From an uncultured Clostridia bacterium (GTDB lineage: Bacteria; Bacillota; Clostridia; Christensenellales; Borkfalkiaceae): a DNA stretch of 64,000 nucleotides. The stretch's first letter is position 1. The number at the start of each line of letters is the position of its first letter. The position numbers and the translations under genes are program-made. Below, piece after piece: positions 1-7,428 of the stretch. The notes under the pieces were generated by a model that did not search any database, had not been told where the DNA came from, and saw nothing but the letters and a program-made list of their open reading frames with translations. The stretch is taken from NCBI GenBank assembly GCA_947625555.1, contig CANQOT010000005.1, forward strand, positions 1-64,000, given 5' to 3'.

Positions 1-20
1 CCCCCCCCCCCCCCCCCCCC
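1..20. repeat. Poly-C homopolymer at the window edge
   Basis: The window opens with 20 consecutive C, so the true run may be longer. It is followed by an AT-rich stretch and, at about 69-91, by a G-rich tract interrupted by single C and T bases. The two tracts could pair as a long hairpin. It may be a real tract or an assembly or sequencing artefact. Confidence 0.8.
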
Positions 21-114
21 TGTCAAGAGTTTTTGCGAAAATTTTTTGGATTTTTATAAAAATTTTTTTGGGGGGCGGGGGTGGGGGGGCTGTTAGGGGG
101 AAAAAATTATGGGA

Positions 115-775
115 AATAGAAACCCTCTCCTTGGGGAGAGGGATCGAAGGGTGTGGGGTGTTCGGAATGCCGACATTATTATATTGTATGGTGAGTAACC
201 CCCACCTCAGCCTCGGCTTCGCCTCGACAGCTCCTCCCCAAGGAGGAGCTTTTTTCGGACTGCGTTTTAGGGGATACACTCGCCCCTTTCAGGGGCTCGG
301 TATGACAGCGCGGGACAAGATCAACCCCCACCACCCGCTACGCGGGAGCCGCCCCCTTCAAAGGGGGCAGCTCTTCGGACTTCGTATTAGGGGATCCACT
401 CGGCTCTGCGAGCCTCGGGATGACGCGGTTACCCTGCGCGGGGCGGAATGAGGGCGGGGCGAGCTATAATTCCGTCATGTTGAGCCGCGCGGTACGCGCG
501 TGTCGAAACATATCCTTATTATATTAAGGTCTTTCCTCGACTACGCTCGGAATGACGTAATTAGAATGTCACCCCACCCCCCTTACCCCCCTCCCATGGA
601 GGGGGCAAAGATTCACTCGGGGCGCTGCCCCTACTTCGTCGCTACGCTCCTCGTGCCGCGCTTAGTAGACAATAGTGCGCGCGGGGCGGAATGAGGAAAG
701 GCTTCCCCCGTAGACGGGGGAAGCCTTGCGGACTGCGTACTTCGGGATCCTTCGCTTCGCTCAGGATGACGCGGG
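115..775. repeat. Mosaic of intergenic palindromic repeats (no gene)
   Basis: I see no credible gene here. The stretch is built from repeated modules. Module A has the core TTCGGACTTCGTAT, then GGGATCC or GGGATAC, a short GC-rich stem and GGATGACGCGG; copies lie near 254-319, 374-428 and 729-774, with a shorter relative at 534-557. Module B (601-632, GATTCACTCGGGGCG) and module C (571-606, a pyrimidine-rich arm closing on GGAGGGGGC) recur elsewhere in the window. A perfect hairpin with 13-bp arms and a 4-nt loop lies at 698-727. Similar palindromes are common between genes of many uncultured bacteria; their function is unknown to me. Confidence 0.75.
229..256 (+). terminator. Terminator-like hairpin
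   Basis: AGCTCCTCC pairs with GGAGGAGCT around a short loop and is followed by a run of six T on the plus strand, the form of an intrinsic terminator. No plus-strand gene precedes it within the window, so it may be only part of the repeat mosaic or may end a gene lying before base 1. Confidence 0.4.
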
Positions 776-943
776 AGGGTCCTTCTTTTCGTGTTTGGAA
801 TGGCACAGGTGGCAACCTGCACAACAGCCGTTGCAACCGTCGCACGAGCTCTTTCCTTGCAGCTTGCGCCGTATGGAAAAGGCCGCGACGGCGACGACGA
901 AGCCCGCCGCGGCAATGATGATGAGGATCTCCCACCAAGTCAT
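761..943 (-). CDS. FeoB-associated Cys-rich membrane protein
   Basis: A 60-residue protein with one N-terminal membrane helix (about residues 4-23) and a cytosolic tail holding the cluster CDGCNGCCAGCHLC. This is the pattern of the small Cys-rich proteins encoded after feoB in many Firmicutes; they are thought to assist ferrous iron transport, possibly by handling metal at the exit side of FeoB, but the exact role is not established. The start codon overlaps the feoB stop by ATGA, so translation is probably coupled, making it the last gene of the feo operon. Confidence 0.85.
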   Translation of the reverse strand: MTWWEILIIIAAAGFVVAVAAFSIRRKLQGKSSCDGCNGCCAGCHLCHSKHEKKDPPASS

Positions 944-3285
944 AGTTTGTTCTCCTTATCGTCCGAGGAGATCGCCGCCTCTTCGAGGGGGGCGCCTTCG
1001 GACATGGGTACCTCGTTCTTCTTCACGGGGTGCTTTTTATTCCAGAACACGATGCCCGTGATCCCTGCCGCGACGACGGCGAGGATGGGGAACAGCGTCC
1101 ACCACCAACTGCCGATGAGATAGATCGCCGCGGAGACAAAATACGAGGTCGCCACCCAGAAGAGCAGGGTCCATTTGAACTTGCCCTTGGGGAGTTCCGC
1201 CCGCGCCGTGGCGCAAGCCGCGAAGCAGGGAATGGTGAGCATATTGAAGGCGATGAAGGCGAGGAGGGCGGGAATGGTGATGCCCGTCTGCCCCATCAGG
1301 GTGATGACTTCGCTGACGCCCTCTTCGGTCGCCTCAAATCCCGCCACAAGGCAGGCGGCGAGGGTGGAGAAGGTCGCGATGACGTTTTCCTTCGCGATGA
1401 GCCCCGTGATGGCGGCGACGGCGAACACCCAACCTGCCGCTCTTCCGAGCTGCGAGCCGAAGCCGAGCGGGGTGAAGATGGGCTGGATGAGCTTGCCGAT
1501 GCTCGCGAGAATGCTGATATCCATCTGTTCGTCGGCAAGATAGCGCCAATCCCACGAGAAGTGCGAGAGGAACCAGATGACGATGGTCGATGCGAGGATG
1601 ATGGTGAACGCCTTCTTCACGAAGTGTTTGAGCTTATCCCAGAGGTGGATCATGAGCCCCTTGAAGAGTGGCCGATGATAGGGCGGGAGCTCCATGATGA
1701 AGGGCGGCACTTCGCCGCGCATCGTCGTTGCGCGCATCAGGATGACGGTCGAGAGCGCGACGATGATGCCCAAAAGGTACATGGCGAGCACGATGAGTTC
1801 AACCAAGGGTGCGTCCGCCGCCCCCAAAATTCCCCCTGCGATGGCCGTCAGAATGGGCAGTTTCGCCCCGCAGGAGAAGAAGGGAATGACGCGCACCGTA
1901 CTCGTTCGCTCGTTGTCGTCGGCGAGCGTCCGCGTGTTGATCATAGCGGGAATGGAGCACCCGAAGCCCATGATCATGGGCATGAACGCCCTGCCCGAGA
2001 GGCCGAAGCGGCGGAAGATCCTATCCATGATGAAGGCGATTCGCGCCATGTAGCCCGAATCCTCCAAGATGGAGAAGAACATGAAGAGAACGAGGATCTG
2101 CGGGATAAAGCTCATCACTGCGGCGAGCCCTTCCCAAACACCGCTCACGATGAGGCCGCCCACCCAAGCGGGTGCGCCCGCACAGGCGGCGTCGAGCCCC
2201 ATGCCGACGAGCCCCGTGAGCCAGCCCATGATATTCTGCAAGATGACGCCCGGGGAGAATACCGCGCCGTCGTAGAAGCAGGCGAGGAGCTGTACCCCGA
2301 CGTTCTCGGTATTGAGCCCGAGCTCTTTGAGGGTGGGAAGGGGCGTGCCCGCGAGCTTCGCAAAGCCGCCGATGTAGAAGAGATCTTCGGCAAACGTCAA
2401 ATGGAAGATGGCGAAGAGGATGACGATGAAGATGGGAATGCCCCATACCTTGTGCGTCAGAATTTTATCCGCCCTATCCGAGCGCGAGAGCTTTTCGCCC
2501 GATTCGTTCCCCTTTTTATATGCCGAGGAATAATTTGCCGCGATGTATTTGTATCTTGCGTCGGCGACGACGGCTTCGAGGTCGCTCCCGAAGGTATCGT
2601 CCTCGAACGTCGCCTTAAATTCGTCCACCATTTTGACGAGTTCGGGGTGCATCTTCACTTCGATCTCGTCCATCTCGGCGAGCTTGACGGCGTGGAAGAG
2701 CGGGGCATCCACCTTTGCGCCCTTCAAGGCGATCGTCACGTCGCGCACGAGGTGGGCAAGGGGGGAATCGTGCAGAATGCTCACCCCGCCGCGGGGCTCT
2801 TTCGCCGTGGAAATGGCCCTATCCATGAGCTCCTTGATGCCCGTTCCGCGCAGGGCGGAGATGGCGACGACGGGCACGCCGATCTTCTTTTCGAGTTCCT
2901 TCGCGTCGAGCTCGTCGCCGCTTCTCTCGACGGTGTCCATCATGTTGAGCGCGATGACGATGGGGACGTCGATCTCCATGAGCTGGGTCGTGAGATAGAG
3001 GTTGCGCTCCAAATTGGTCGCATCGACGATGTTGATAACGCACGCGGGCTTTTCGTCGAGAATAAAGTTGCGGGAGATGACCTCTTCGGGCGTGTAGGGC
3101 GAGAGCGAATAGATGCCGGGAAGATCGACGATCTTTACGGGCTCTTCGCCGCGCTTGTACGTCCCCTCGCGCTTATCCACCGTGACGCCCGGCCAGTTGC
3201 CGACGTACGCCGTGGACCCCGTGAGAAGGTTGAAAAGCGTCGTTTTGCCGCAGTTGGGGTTGCCCGCCAAAGCGAATTTCATCAT
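940..3285 (-). CDS. feoB: Ferrous iron transporter FeoB
   Basis: A 781-residue Fe(II) permease. The N-terminal G domain shows the P-loop GNPNCGKTT (about residues 8-16), DLPG and a NMMD guanine-recognition motif. It is followed by a helical GDI-like region and the membrane core with the typical Gate motifs (GFGCSIPAM, then FFSCGAKLP). Length and motif order fit a complete FeoB. It overlaps feoA by ATGA upstream and the Cys-rich gene by ATGA downstream, so all are read as one unit from the promoter near 3980. A second, more divergent FeoB lies at 36688-38568. Two ATG codons stand in tandem at the start; the first is preceded by GGAGGTG. Confidence 0.95.
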   Translation of the reverse strand: MMKFALAGNPNCGKTTLFNLLTGSTAYVGNWPGVTVDKREGTYKRGEEPVKIVDLPGIYSLSPYTPEEVISRNFILDEKPACVINIVDATNLERNLYLTTQLMEIDVPIVIALNMMDTVERSGDELDAKELEKKIGVPVVAISALRGTGIKELMDRAISTAKEPRGGVSILHDSPLAHLVRDVTIALKGAKVDAPLFHAVKLAEMDEIEVKMHPELVKMVDEFKATFEDDTFGSDLEAVVADARYKYIAANYSSAYKKGNESGEKLSRSDRADKILTHKVWGIPIFIVILFAIFHLTFAEDLFYIGGFAKLAGTPLPTLKELGLNTENVGVQLLACFYDGAVFSPGVILQNIMGWLTGLVGMGLDAACAGAPAWVGGLIVSGVWEGLAAVMSFIPQILVLFMFFSILEDSGYMARIAFIMDRIFRRFGLSGRAFMPMIMGFGCSIPAMINTRTLADDNERTSTVRVIPFFSCGAKLPILTAIAGGILGAADAPLVELIVLAMYLLGIIVALSTVILMRATTMRGEVPPFIMELPPYHRPLFKGLMIHLWDKLKHFVKKAFTIILASTIVIWFLSHFSWDWRYLADEQMDISILASIGKLIQPIFTPLGFGSQLGRAAGWVFAVAAITGLIAKENVIATFSTLAACLVAGFEATEEGVSEVITLMGQTGITIPALLAFIAFNMLTIPCFAACATARAELPKGKFKWTLLFWVATSYFVSAAIYLIGSWWWTLFPILAVVAAGITGIVFWNKKHPVKKNEVPMSEGAPLEEAAISSDDKENKL

Positions 3286-3521
3286 TTTTTCACCTCCATT
3301 GTGACGAGCTCGGCCTCCGTCTTGCGAAGGGTGAGCTCATAGCCGCGGATGGTGACTTCCAGCGGGTCGCCGAGGGGGGCCTTCTTGCGGAGAAGAATTT
3401 CCGCACCGGGCGTGACGCCCATATCGAAGAGCCTCCTGCGCAGTCTCCCCTCGCCCGAGACGGTCTTGACGACCCCCTTCTCGCCGATGGAGAACTCGGA
3501 AAGCAGCTTTTGCTTTACCAT
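3282..3521 (-). CDS. feoA: FeoA family protein
   Basis: A 79-residue SH3-like FeoA protein. The FeoA pattern is visible: the segment RRRLFDMGVTPGAEI, then alternating hydrophobic beta strands ending in ELTLRKTEAE. FeoA proteins act in the cytosol and help FeoB-mediated Fe(II) uptake. The gene is directly followed by feoB with a 4-bp overlap. A second FeoA-like gene lies 105 bp upstream in the same operon. Confidence 0.92.
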   Translation of the reverse strand: MVKQKLLSEFSIGEKGVVKTVSGEGRLRRRLFDMGVTPGAEILLRKKAPLGDPLEVTIRGYELTLRKTEAELVTMEVKK

Positions 3522-3589
3522 GTGATTTTTGTATACCTCCGAAATACTTTTATGATGTGATGATGAATGTGATGACCTGCGTCAATGGA

Positions 3590-3612
3590 TGCGGGGGCAC
3601 TGTTCCCCCGCA
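3590..3612 (-). other. Hairpin between the two feoA genes
   Basis: TGCGGGGG and CCCCCGCA form perfect 8-bp arms with a 7-nt loop in the 105-bp gap of the feo operon. No T-run follows in the direction of transcription, so it is more likely a processing or stability element than a terminator. Confidence 0.5.
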
Positions 3613-3626
3613 CTCCCGCGCGAAAA

Positions 3627-3839
3627 CTACGCCACGTAGATGTGTGCGGCGACGTTCCGATCGAGAGCCAAACGGCCCTCCTTTACGCGGCAGACGGTGC
3701 TCCCCCCGCTCGCGGAAAGGACGGTGACCGTCCCCCCTTCGAGCACGCCTAAATTGGAGAGATGCTTTTTCGTCTTTTCGTCGAGGACGATCTTGACGAT
3801 CTTGACTTCCTGCCCCAAGGGCGCAAGGATAAGCGGCAT
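3627..3839 (-). CDS. FeoA-like protein, first gene of the feo operon
   Basis: A 70-residue FeoA-type SH3-like protein, with the segment KKHLSNLGVLEGGTVTV matching the FeoA core (compare RRLFDMGVTPGAEI in the next gene). Start chosen at the ATG preceded by AAGGAGC with a 6-nt gap; a longer frame to 3881 would add 14 residues without a ribosome binding site. Operons with two FeoA copies before FeoB are common in Clostridia; the copies may form the FeoA assembly or have split roles, which cannot be decided here. It is the gene directly under control of the triple palindrome. Confidence 0.85.
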   Translation of the reverse strand: MPLILAPLGQEVKIVKIVLDEKTKKHLSNLGVLEGGTVTVLSASGGSTVCRVKEGRLALDRNVAAHIYVA

Positions 3840-3872
3840 GTTTTGCTCCTTCGTCCGCCCGCTCCCCTTCGG

Positions 3873-3956
3873 AGTTCGCAATGGCGAACTTATCTCGATA
3901 AAATTTGTTCGCTATTGCTAACTCACTTTCGGAAAATGAGTTCGCATTTGCGAACT
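3873..3956 (-). promoter_or_regulatory. Three 18-bp operator-like palindromes, exact 33-bp period
   Basis: Box 1 (3873-3890) AGTTCGC-N4-GCGAACT and box 3 (3939-3956) with the same 7-bp arms are perfect palindromes; box 2 (3906-3923) TGTTCGC-N4-GCTAACT is imperfect. The start-to-start distance is exactly 33 bp both times, about three helical turns, putting all sites on one face of the DNA. They lie just downstream of the predicted transcription start. Inference: a metal-sensing repressor (DtxR/IdeR/MntR or Fur type) binds cooperatively. The sequence does not match a consensus I can name with certainty. Confidence 0.8.
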
Positions 3957-3965
3957 ACATGTTAG

Positions 3966-3994
3966 ATTTTATCATGGAAGAGGCGGACTGTCAA
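3966..3994 (-). promoter_or_regulatory. feo operon promoter
   Basis: A near-consensus sigma-A promoter: TTGACA (3989-3994), 17-bp spacer, TAAAAT (3966-3971). Predicted transcription start is about 3959, immediately before operator box 3, giving a leader of roughly 120 nt to the first feoA start. Confidence 0.85.
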
Positions 3995-4085
3995 CTGTTT
4001 TTCGGCAAATTTTCCAAATTTTTTTGCAAAAAAATAAAGGGGCGAGAGCGTCAATTCTCCACCCCTTTTTCCATATTATAATAGG

Positions 4086-6023
4086 TTAAAGTTTTTCCGC
4101 TTCCTCGACATAGAGCGCGGCGGAGGCATCGGACGGCATGCGAAGGTCCGAGCGGGGCGAGAGCGAAACGGAGCCCACCTTCACGCCGTCGGGCACGCAG
4201 TTGCGCTTGAATTGCTGGGCAAAGAACCGCTTGTAGAACGCGACGAGCCACTTCTTCAAGACCTCGCGGGGATATTTTTCCCCGAAGGCGCGCTCGGCGA
4301 GGTAGAGCGTCTTGGCGGGCCCGTCGCCGCGGCGCAAAAATTCGTAGAGGTAGAAGTCGTTGAGCTCGTAGGGCCCGATGAGGTCTTCCGTCTTTTGGGC
4401 GATGTTGCCCCCCTCGTCGGGAGGAAGGAGCTCGGGAGAGATCTCGGTGGAAAGGACGCTTTTCAAGACGATCTCTGCCCTGCCGCCCAGCCGCTTTGCT
4501 TCGGCGAGGACGAGGTGGCGCACGAGCGTCTTGGGAACGGAGCTATTCACGGCGTACATGCTCATATGGTCGCCGTTATAGGTGCACCAGCCGAGGGCAA
4601 GTTCGCTCAGGTCCCCCGTGCCGACGACGAGGCCGTTTTCCTCGTTGCAAATGTCCATGAGGACCATCGTGCGGTAGCGGGCCTGCGCGTTCTCGTAGGC
4701 GCCGCCCACGTCCTCGGGATCGTGCCCGATATCCTTGAAGTGGCGCAGAACGGTCTGCGAAATGGGGATATTGCGGGAAGTGACGCCGAGAGCCTGCATG
4801 AGCGCGGTCGCGTTGTTCTTGGTTTTCAGGCTCGTGCCGAAGCCGGGCATCGAGACGGCGATGATCTCCTCGCGCCCCTTTCCCAAGAGATCGAAGGCAC
4901 GGCAGGAGACCAAAAGGGCAAGCGTAGAATCGAGCCCGCCCGAAATTCCGAGCACTGCATGGCGGACATGGGTATGGGCAATGCGGCGGGCGAGGGCGTG
5001 CGCCTGCATATCGAGAATGCTTTGGGCGCGGTCGAAAAGTTCCCCCCTCTCGTGCGGGACGAAGGGCGTCGGATCCACTTTGCGGAGGGTGATTTCTGCG
5101 TCCGAGAGAAAATTAGCGGGGCATTGGACATACTCCTCCTGCGCGTTCGCGAGCGGTCCGTCGCAGTCGCGGTAGGAAGTCTTGCGGCGGCGTTCGTTCA
5201 AAAGGAAACCGACGTCGATCTCGGCCTCGCACACCTCCCCCGAGAAGGGAGCGGCCTCGGCGAGACAGGCGCCGTTTTCGTAGATCATGCTGTTGCCCGA
5301 AAAGACCATATCGGAGACACTCTCCCCCACCCCTGCGCCGCAATAGACATAGCCGCAGAGGTTCTTGCCCGAATGGGCTGCGATGAGGGTATGGCGGTAG
5401 TCGCGTTTTCCCACGAGTTCGTTGGAAGCGGAGAGGTTGACGATGACGCTCGCCCCGTGCTTGCAGTGCGCGATGGAGGGCGAAGCGGGGACCCAAAGGT
5501 CCTCGCAGATCTCACAGCCGATCTTGACCTCGGGGTGCTTTTCGTCATAGATAAGCACGTTCGGGGAGATGGACGCCCAAGCCCCTTCCCACAGGCGGAC
5601 TGCGCCGATGCAGCCGAGCGCCTTCCCGCTCGAAAAGTGGCGGAGCTCGTAGAACTCGTTGTGGTTGGGGAAGTAGGTCTTTGCGACAAGGGCGAGGACC
5701 TTGCCGTCCGAAATCGCCGCGGCGCAGTTGTAGAGCTTATCCTCGTAGGCGATGGGAAGCCCCACGAACACGAGCATGGTATGCCCCTGCGTGCTCTCGG
5801 CAATGGTTTTCAGCCCGTCGAGACAGCCTTTGAGGAGCGTCTTTTGCAGGAAGAGATCGCCGCAGGTATAGCCCGAGAGGGAGAGCTCGGGAAAGACCAA
5901 AAGCTCGGTCCCCTTTTCGGCCCCTGCCGCGATCGCCTCGACGATCTTTTGCGCGTTGTAGGCGGGATCGGCGACCTTCAATTCGGGGCTTGCCGCCGCC
6001 GCTTTCAAAAATTGATGTTTCAT
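4086..6023 (-). CDS. nadE: Glutamine-dependent NAD+ synthetase
   Basis: A 645-residue two-domain enzyme converting nicotinic acid adenine dinucleotide to NAD+ with ammonia from glutamine. The N-terminal nitrilase-type glutaminase domain (about 1-300) carries the catalytic triad regions LLVFPELSLSGY (Glu), the Lys region near NHNEFYELRHF and the nucleophile Cys in CEICEDLW. The C-terminal synthetase domain (from about 335) has the ATP pyrophosphatase P-loop SGGLDSTLAL and the GTGDLSELALGWCTYNGDHM block. Length is normal. It stands alone. No clear ribosome binding site precedes the ATG; about 10 bp upstream a palindromic repeat begins. Confidence 0.95.
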   Translation of the reverse strand: MKHQFLKAAAASPELKVADPAYNAQKIVEAIAAGAEKGTELLVFPELSLSGYTCGDLFLQKTLLKGCLDGLKTIAESTQGHTMLVFVGLPIAYEDKLYNCAAAISDGKVLALVAKTYFPNHNEFYELRHFSSGKALGCIGAVRLWEGAWASISPNVLIYDEKHPEVKIGCEICEDLWVPASPSIAHCKHGASVIVNLSASNELVGKRDYRHTLIAAHSGKNLCGYVYCGAGVGESVSDMVFSGNSMIYENGACLAEAAPFSGEVCEAEIDVGFLLNERRRKTSYRDCDGPLANAQEEYVQCPANFLSDAEITLRKVDPTPFVPHERGELFDRAQSILDMQAHALARRIAHTHVRHAVLGISGGLDSTLALLVSCRAFDLLGKGREEIIAVSMPGFGTSLKTKNNATALMQALGVTSRNIPISQTVLRHFKDIGHDPEDVGGAYENAQARYRTMVLMDICNEENGLVVGTGDLSELALGWCTYNGDHMSMYAVNSSVPKTLVRHLVLAEAKRLGGRAEIVLKSVLSTEISPELLPPDEGGNIAQKTEDLIGPYELNDFYLYEFLRRGDGPAKTLYLAERAFGEKYPREVLKKWLVAFYKRFFAQQFKRNCVPDGVKVGSVSLSPRSDLRMPSDASAALYVEEAEKL

Positions 6024-6033
6024 GATGGTATAT

Positions 6034-6202
6034 TTTCGGACTTCGTATCAGGGGATCCTTCGGTCGCTTCGCTCCTCAGGATGACGCGGTGTCCTTTCGG
6101 ACTTCGTATCAGGGGATACACTCGCCCGCTACGCGGGCTCGGTATGACAGCGCGAGACAAGGGGGCAAGATTCACTCGGGGCGTTGCCCCTCGGAATGAG
6201 GG
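6034..6202. repeat. Palindromic repeat cluster upstream of nadE
   Basis: Two tandem copies of module A (6034-6089 and 6094-6158) followed by module B (6160-6202) as seen in the 115-775 mosaic; the match to the first cluster extends through GATTCACTCGGGGCG and GCCCCTCGGAATGAGG. The cluster fills the space where the nadE promoter would be expected. Confidence 0.75.
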
Positions 6203-6239
6203 AACTCTTTTTACCGTTAAATCTGAGGGAACCCCCGTT

Positions 6240-6371
6240 TACCGTTAAATCTCATAGCTGCAAGCAAGACGAGGAGAAGGAGCATTCCCGCAGGGAGCGT
6301 ACTTTTGCGTACGTGACCAAGGGAAGCGCACCTTCGACAAAGTATTGCGCAGCAGATATGAGATTCGCTTA
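6240..6371. repeat. 130-bp repeat, copy 1, ending at the recA stop codon
   Basis: Begins TACCGTTAAAT and ends TTCGC directly at the recA stop. Contains the short stem CGTAC-N6-GTACG. About 90 percent identical to copy 3 over the central 95 bp by eye; copy 2 is more diverged. Read on the plus strand the copies encode related strings (ending FAY or FAT), but no start codon or ribosome site supports a protein. Confidence 0.8.
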
Positions 6372-7391
6372 TTCCTCGCTCCCTGCCACTTCGTCGACGG
6401 GGGCGCCCTTGGCCGCCGCCCTTATCTTCGCGATCATCTCGGCCATGAGCTCGGGATTATCTTTGAGGAATTGGCGCATCTTGTCGCGGCCGTTGGCAAG
6501 TTTATTGTCGTTATAGCTGAACCACGCCCCGCTCTTCTTGATGATGTCGTACTGCACGCCGAGGTCGATGACGCACCCTTCCTGCGAGACGCCCTCGCCG
6601 TACATGATATCGAACTCGGCCTGACGGAAGGGCGGCGCGAGCTTGTTCTTGACGACCTTCGCCCGCGTGCGGTTGCCAGCCGCGCCCTCGGTATCCTTCA
6701 AGATATCCGTCTTGCGGACGTCGATGCGGATGGAGGCGTAGAATTTGAGGGCCTTGCCGCCGGGGGTCACTTCGGGATTGCCGAACATGACGCCCACCTT
6801 CTCGCGCAGCTGGTTGATGAAGATGACGCACGTCTTGGACTTGTTGACGATGGCGGTGAGCTTGCGGAGGGCCTGGCTCATGAGGCGGGCTTGGAGGCCG
6901 ACGTGGTTATCCCCCATGTCCCCTTCGATCTCCGCCTTGGGCGTGAGCGCGGCCACCGAGTCGATGACGATGATATCCACCGCCGAGGAGCGGACGAGCG
7001 CATCCACGATGTCGAGCGCCTGTTCGCCCGTATCGGGCTGGGAGACGTAGAGCTCGCCGAGGTCTACGCCGAGCTTCTTCGCATAGACGGGGTCGAGCGC
7101 GTGTTCTGCGTCGACGAAGGCCGCGATGCCGCCCATCTTCTGCGCTTCGGCGACGGCGTGGAGGGCGACCGTCGTCTTACCGCTCGATTCGGGGCCGTAG
7201 ATCTCGATCATCCTGCCGCGGGGGAAACCCCCGATGCCGAGGGCTAAATCGAGGGCGAGGCAGCCCGAGGGAATGACCTCGATATCGGTGTTGCCCGCGT
7301 TTTCGCCCAGCTTCATGATGGAACCCTTGCCGTATTGCTTCTCGATCTGGGCGAGTACGGCGTCGAGCGCTTTGAGTTTTTCTTGGTTCAT
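6369..7391 (-). CDS. recA: Recombinase RecA
   Basis: A 340-residue RecA that forms filaments on single-stranded DNA for homologous recombination and SOS signalling. Visible motifs: Walker [10 protein letters not shown] (about residues 66-74), Walker [13 protein letters not shown], the L2-side [12 protein letters not shown] block. Start fits AGGAGC upstream. It is the last gene of the ftsK-rimO-pgsA-cinA-recA run, 37 bp after cinA. I see no LexA-type box in the gap, so SOS control, if any, must act from further upstream. No hairpin-plus-T terminator follows; instead a 130-bp repeat abuts the stop codon. Confidence 0.98.
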   Translation of the reverse strand: MNQEKLKALDAVLAQIEKQYGKGSIMKLGENAGNTDIEVIPSGCLALDLALGIGGFPRGRMIEIYGPESSGKTTVALHAVAEAQKMGGIAAFVDAEHALDPVYAKKLGVDLGELYVSQPDTGEQALDIVDALVRSSAVDIIVIDSVAALTPKAEIEGDMGDNHVGLQARLMSQALRKLTAIVNKSKTCVIFINQLREKVGVMFGNPEVTPGGKALKFYASIRIDVRKTDILKDTEGAAGNRTRAKVVKNKLAPPFRQAEFDIMYGEGVSQEGCVIDLGVQYDIIKKSGAWFSYNDNKLANGRDKMRQFLKDNPELMAEMIAKIRAAAKGAPVDEVAGSEE

Positions 7392-7428
7392 ATTATCGTT
7401 CGCTCCTTTGATTTTTTCCGTTATTTAC

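Noticed and set aside
68..938. Several short open frames in the first 900 bases
   Set aside because: They run through the palindromic repeats, have low-complexity Arg/Pro-rich products and no start signals; only the Cys-rich gene at 761-943 is credible.
1030..3342. 770-codon open frame antisense to feoB
   Set aside because: It mirrors feoB codons in a GC-rich genome, has an Asp/Glu/Arg-biased composition and no recognisable domain or ribosome site.
7392..7428. LexA box before recA
   Set aside because: No GAAC-N4-GTTC element is present in the 37-bp gap.
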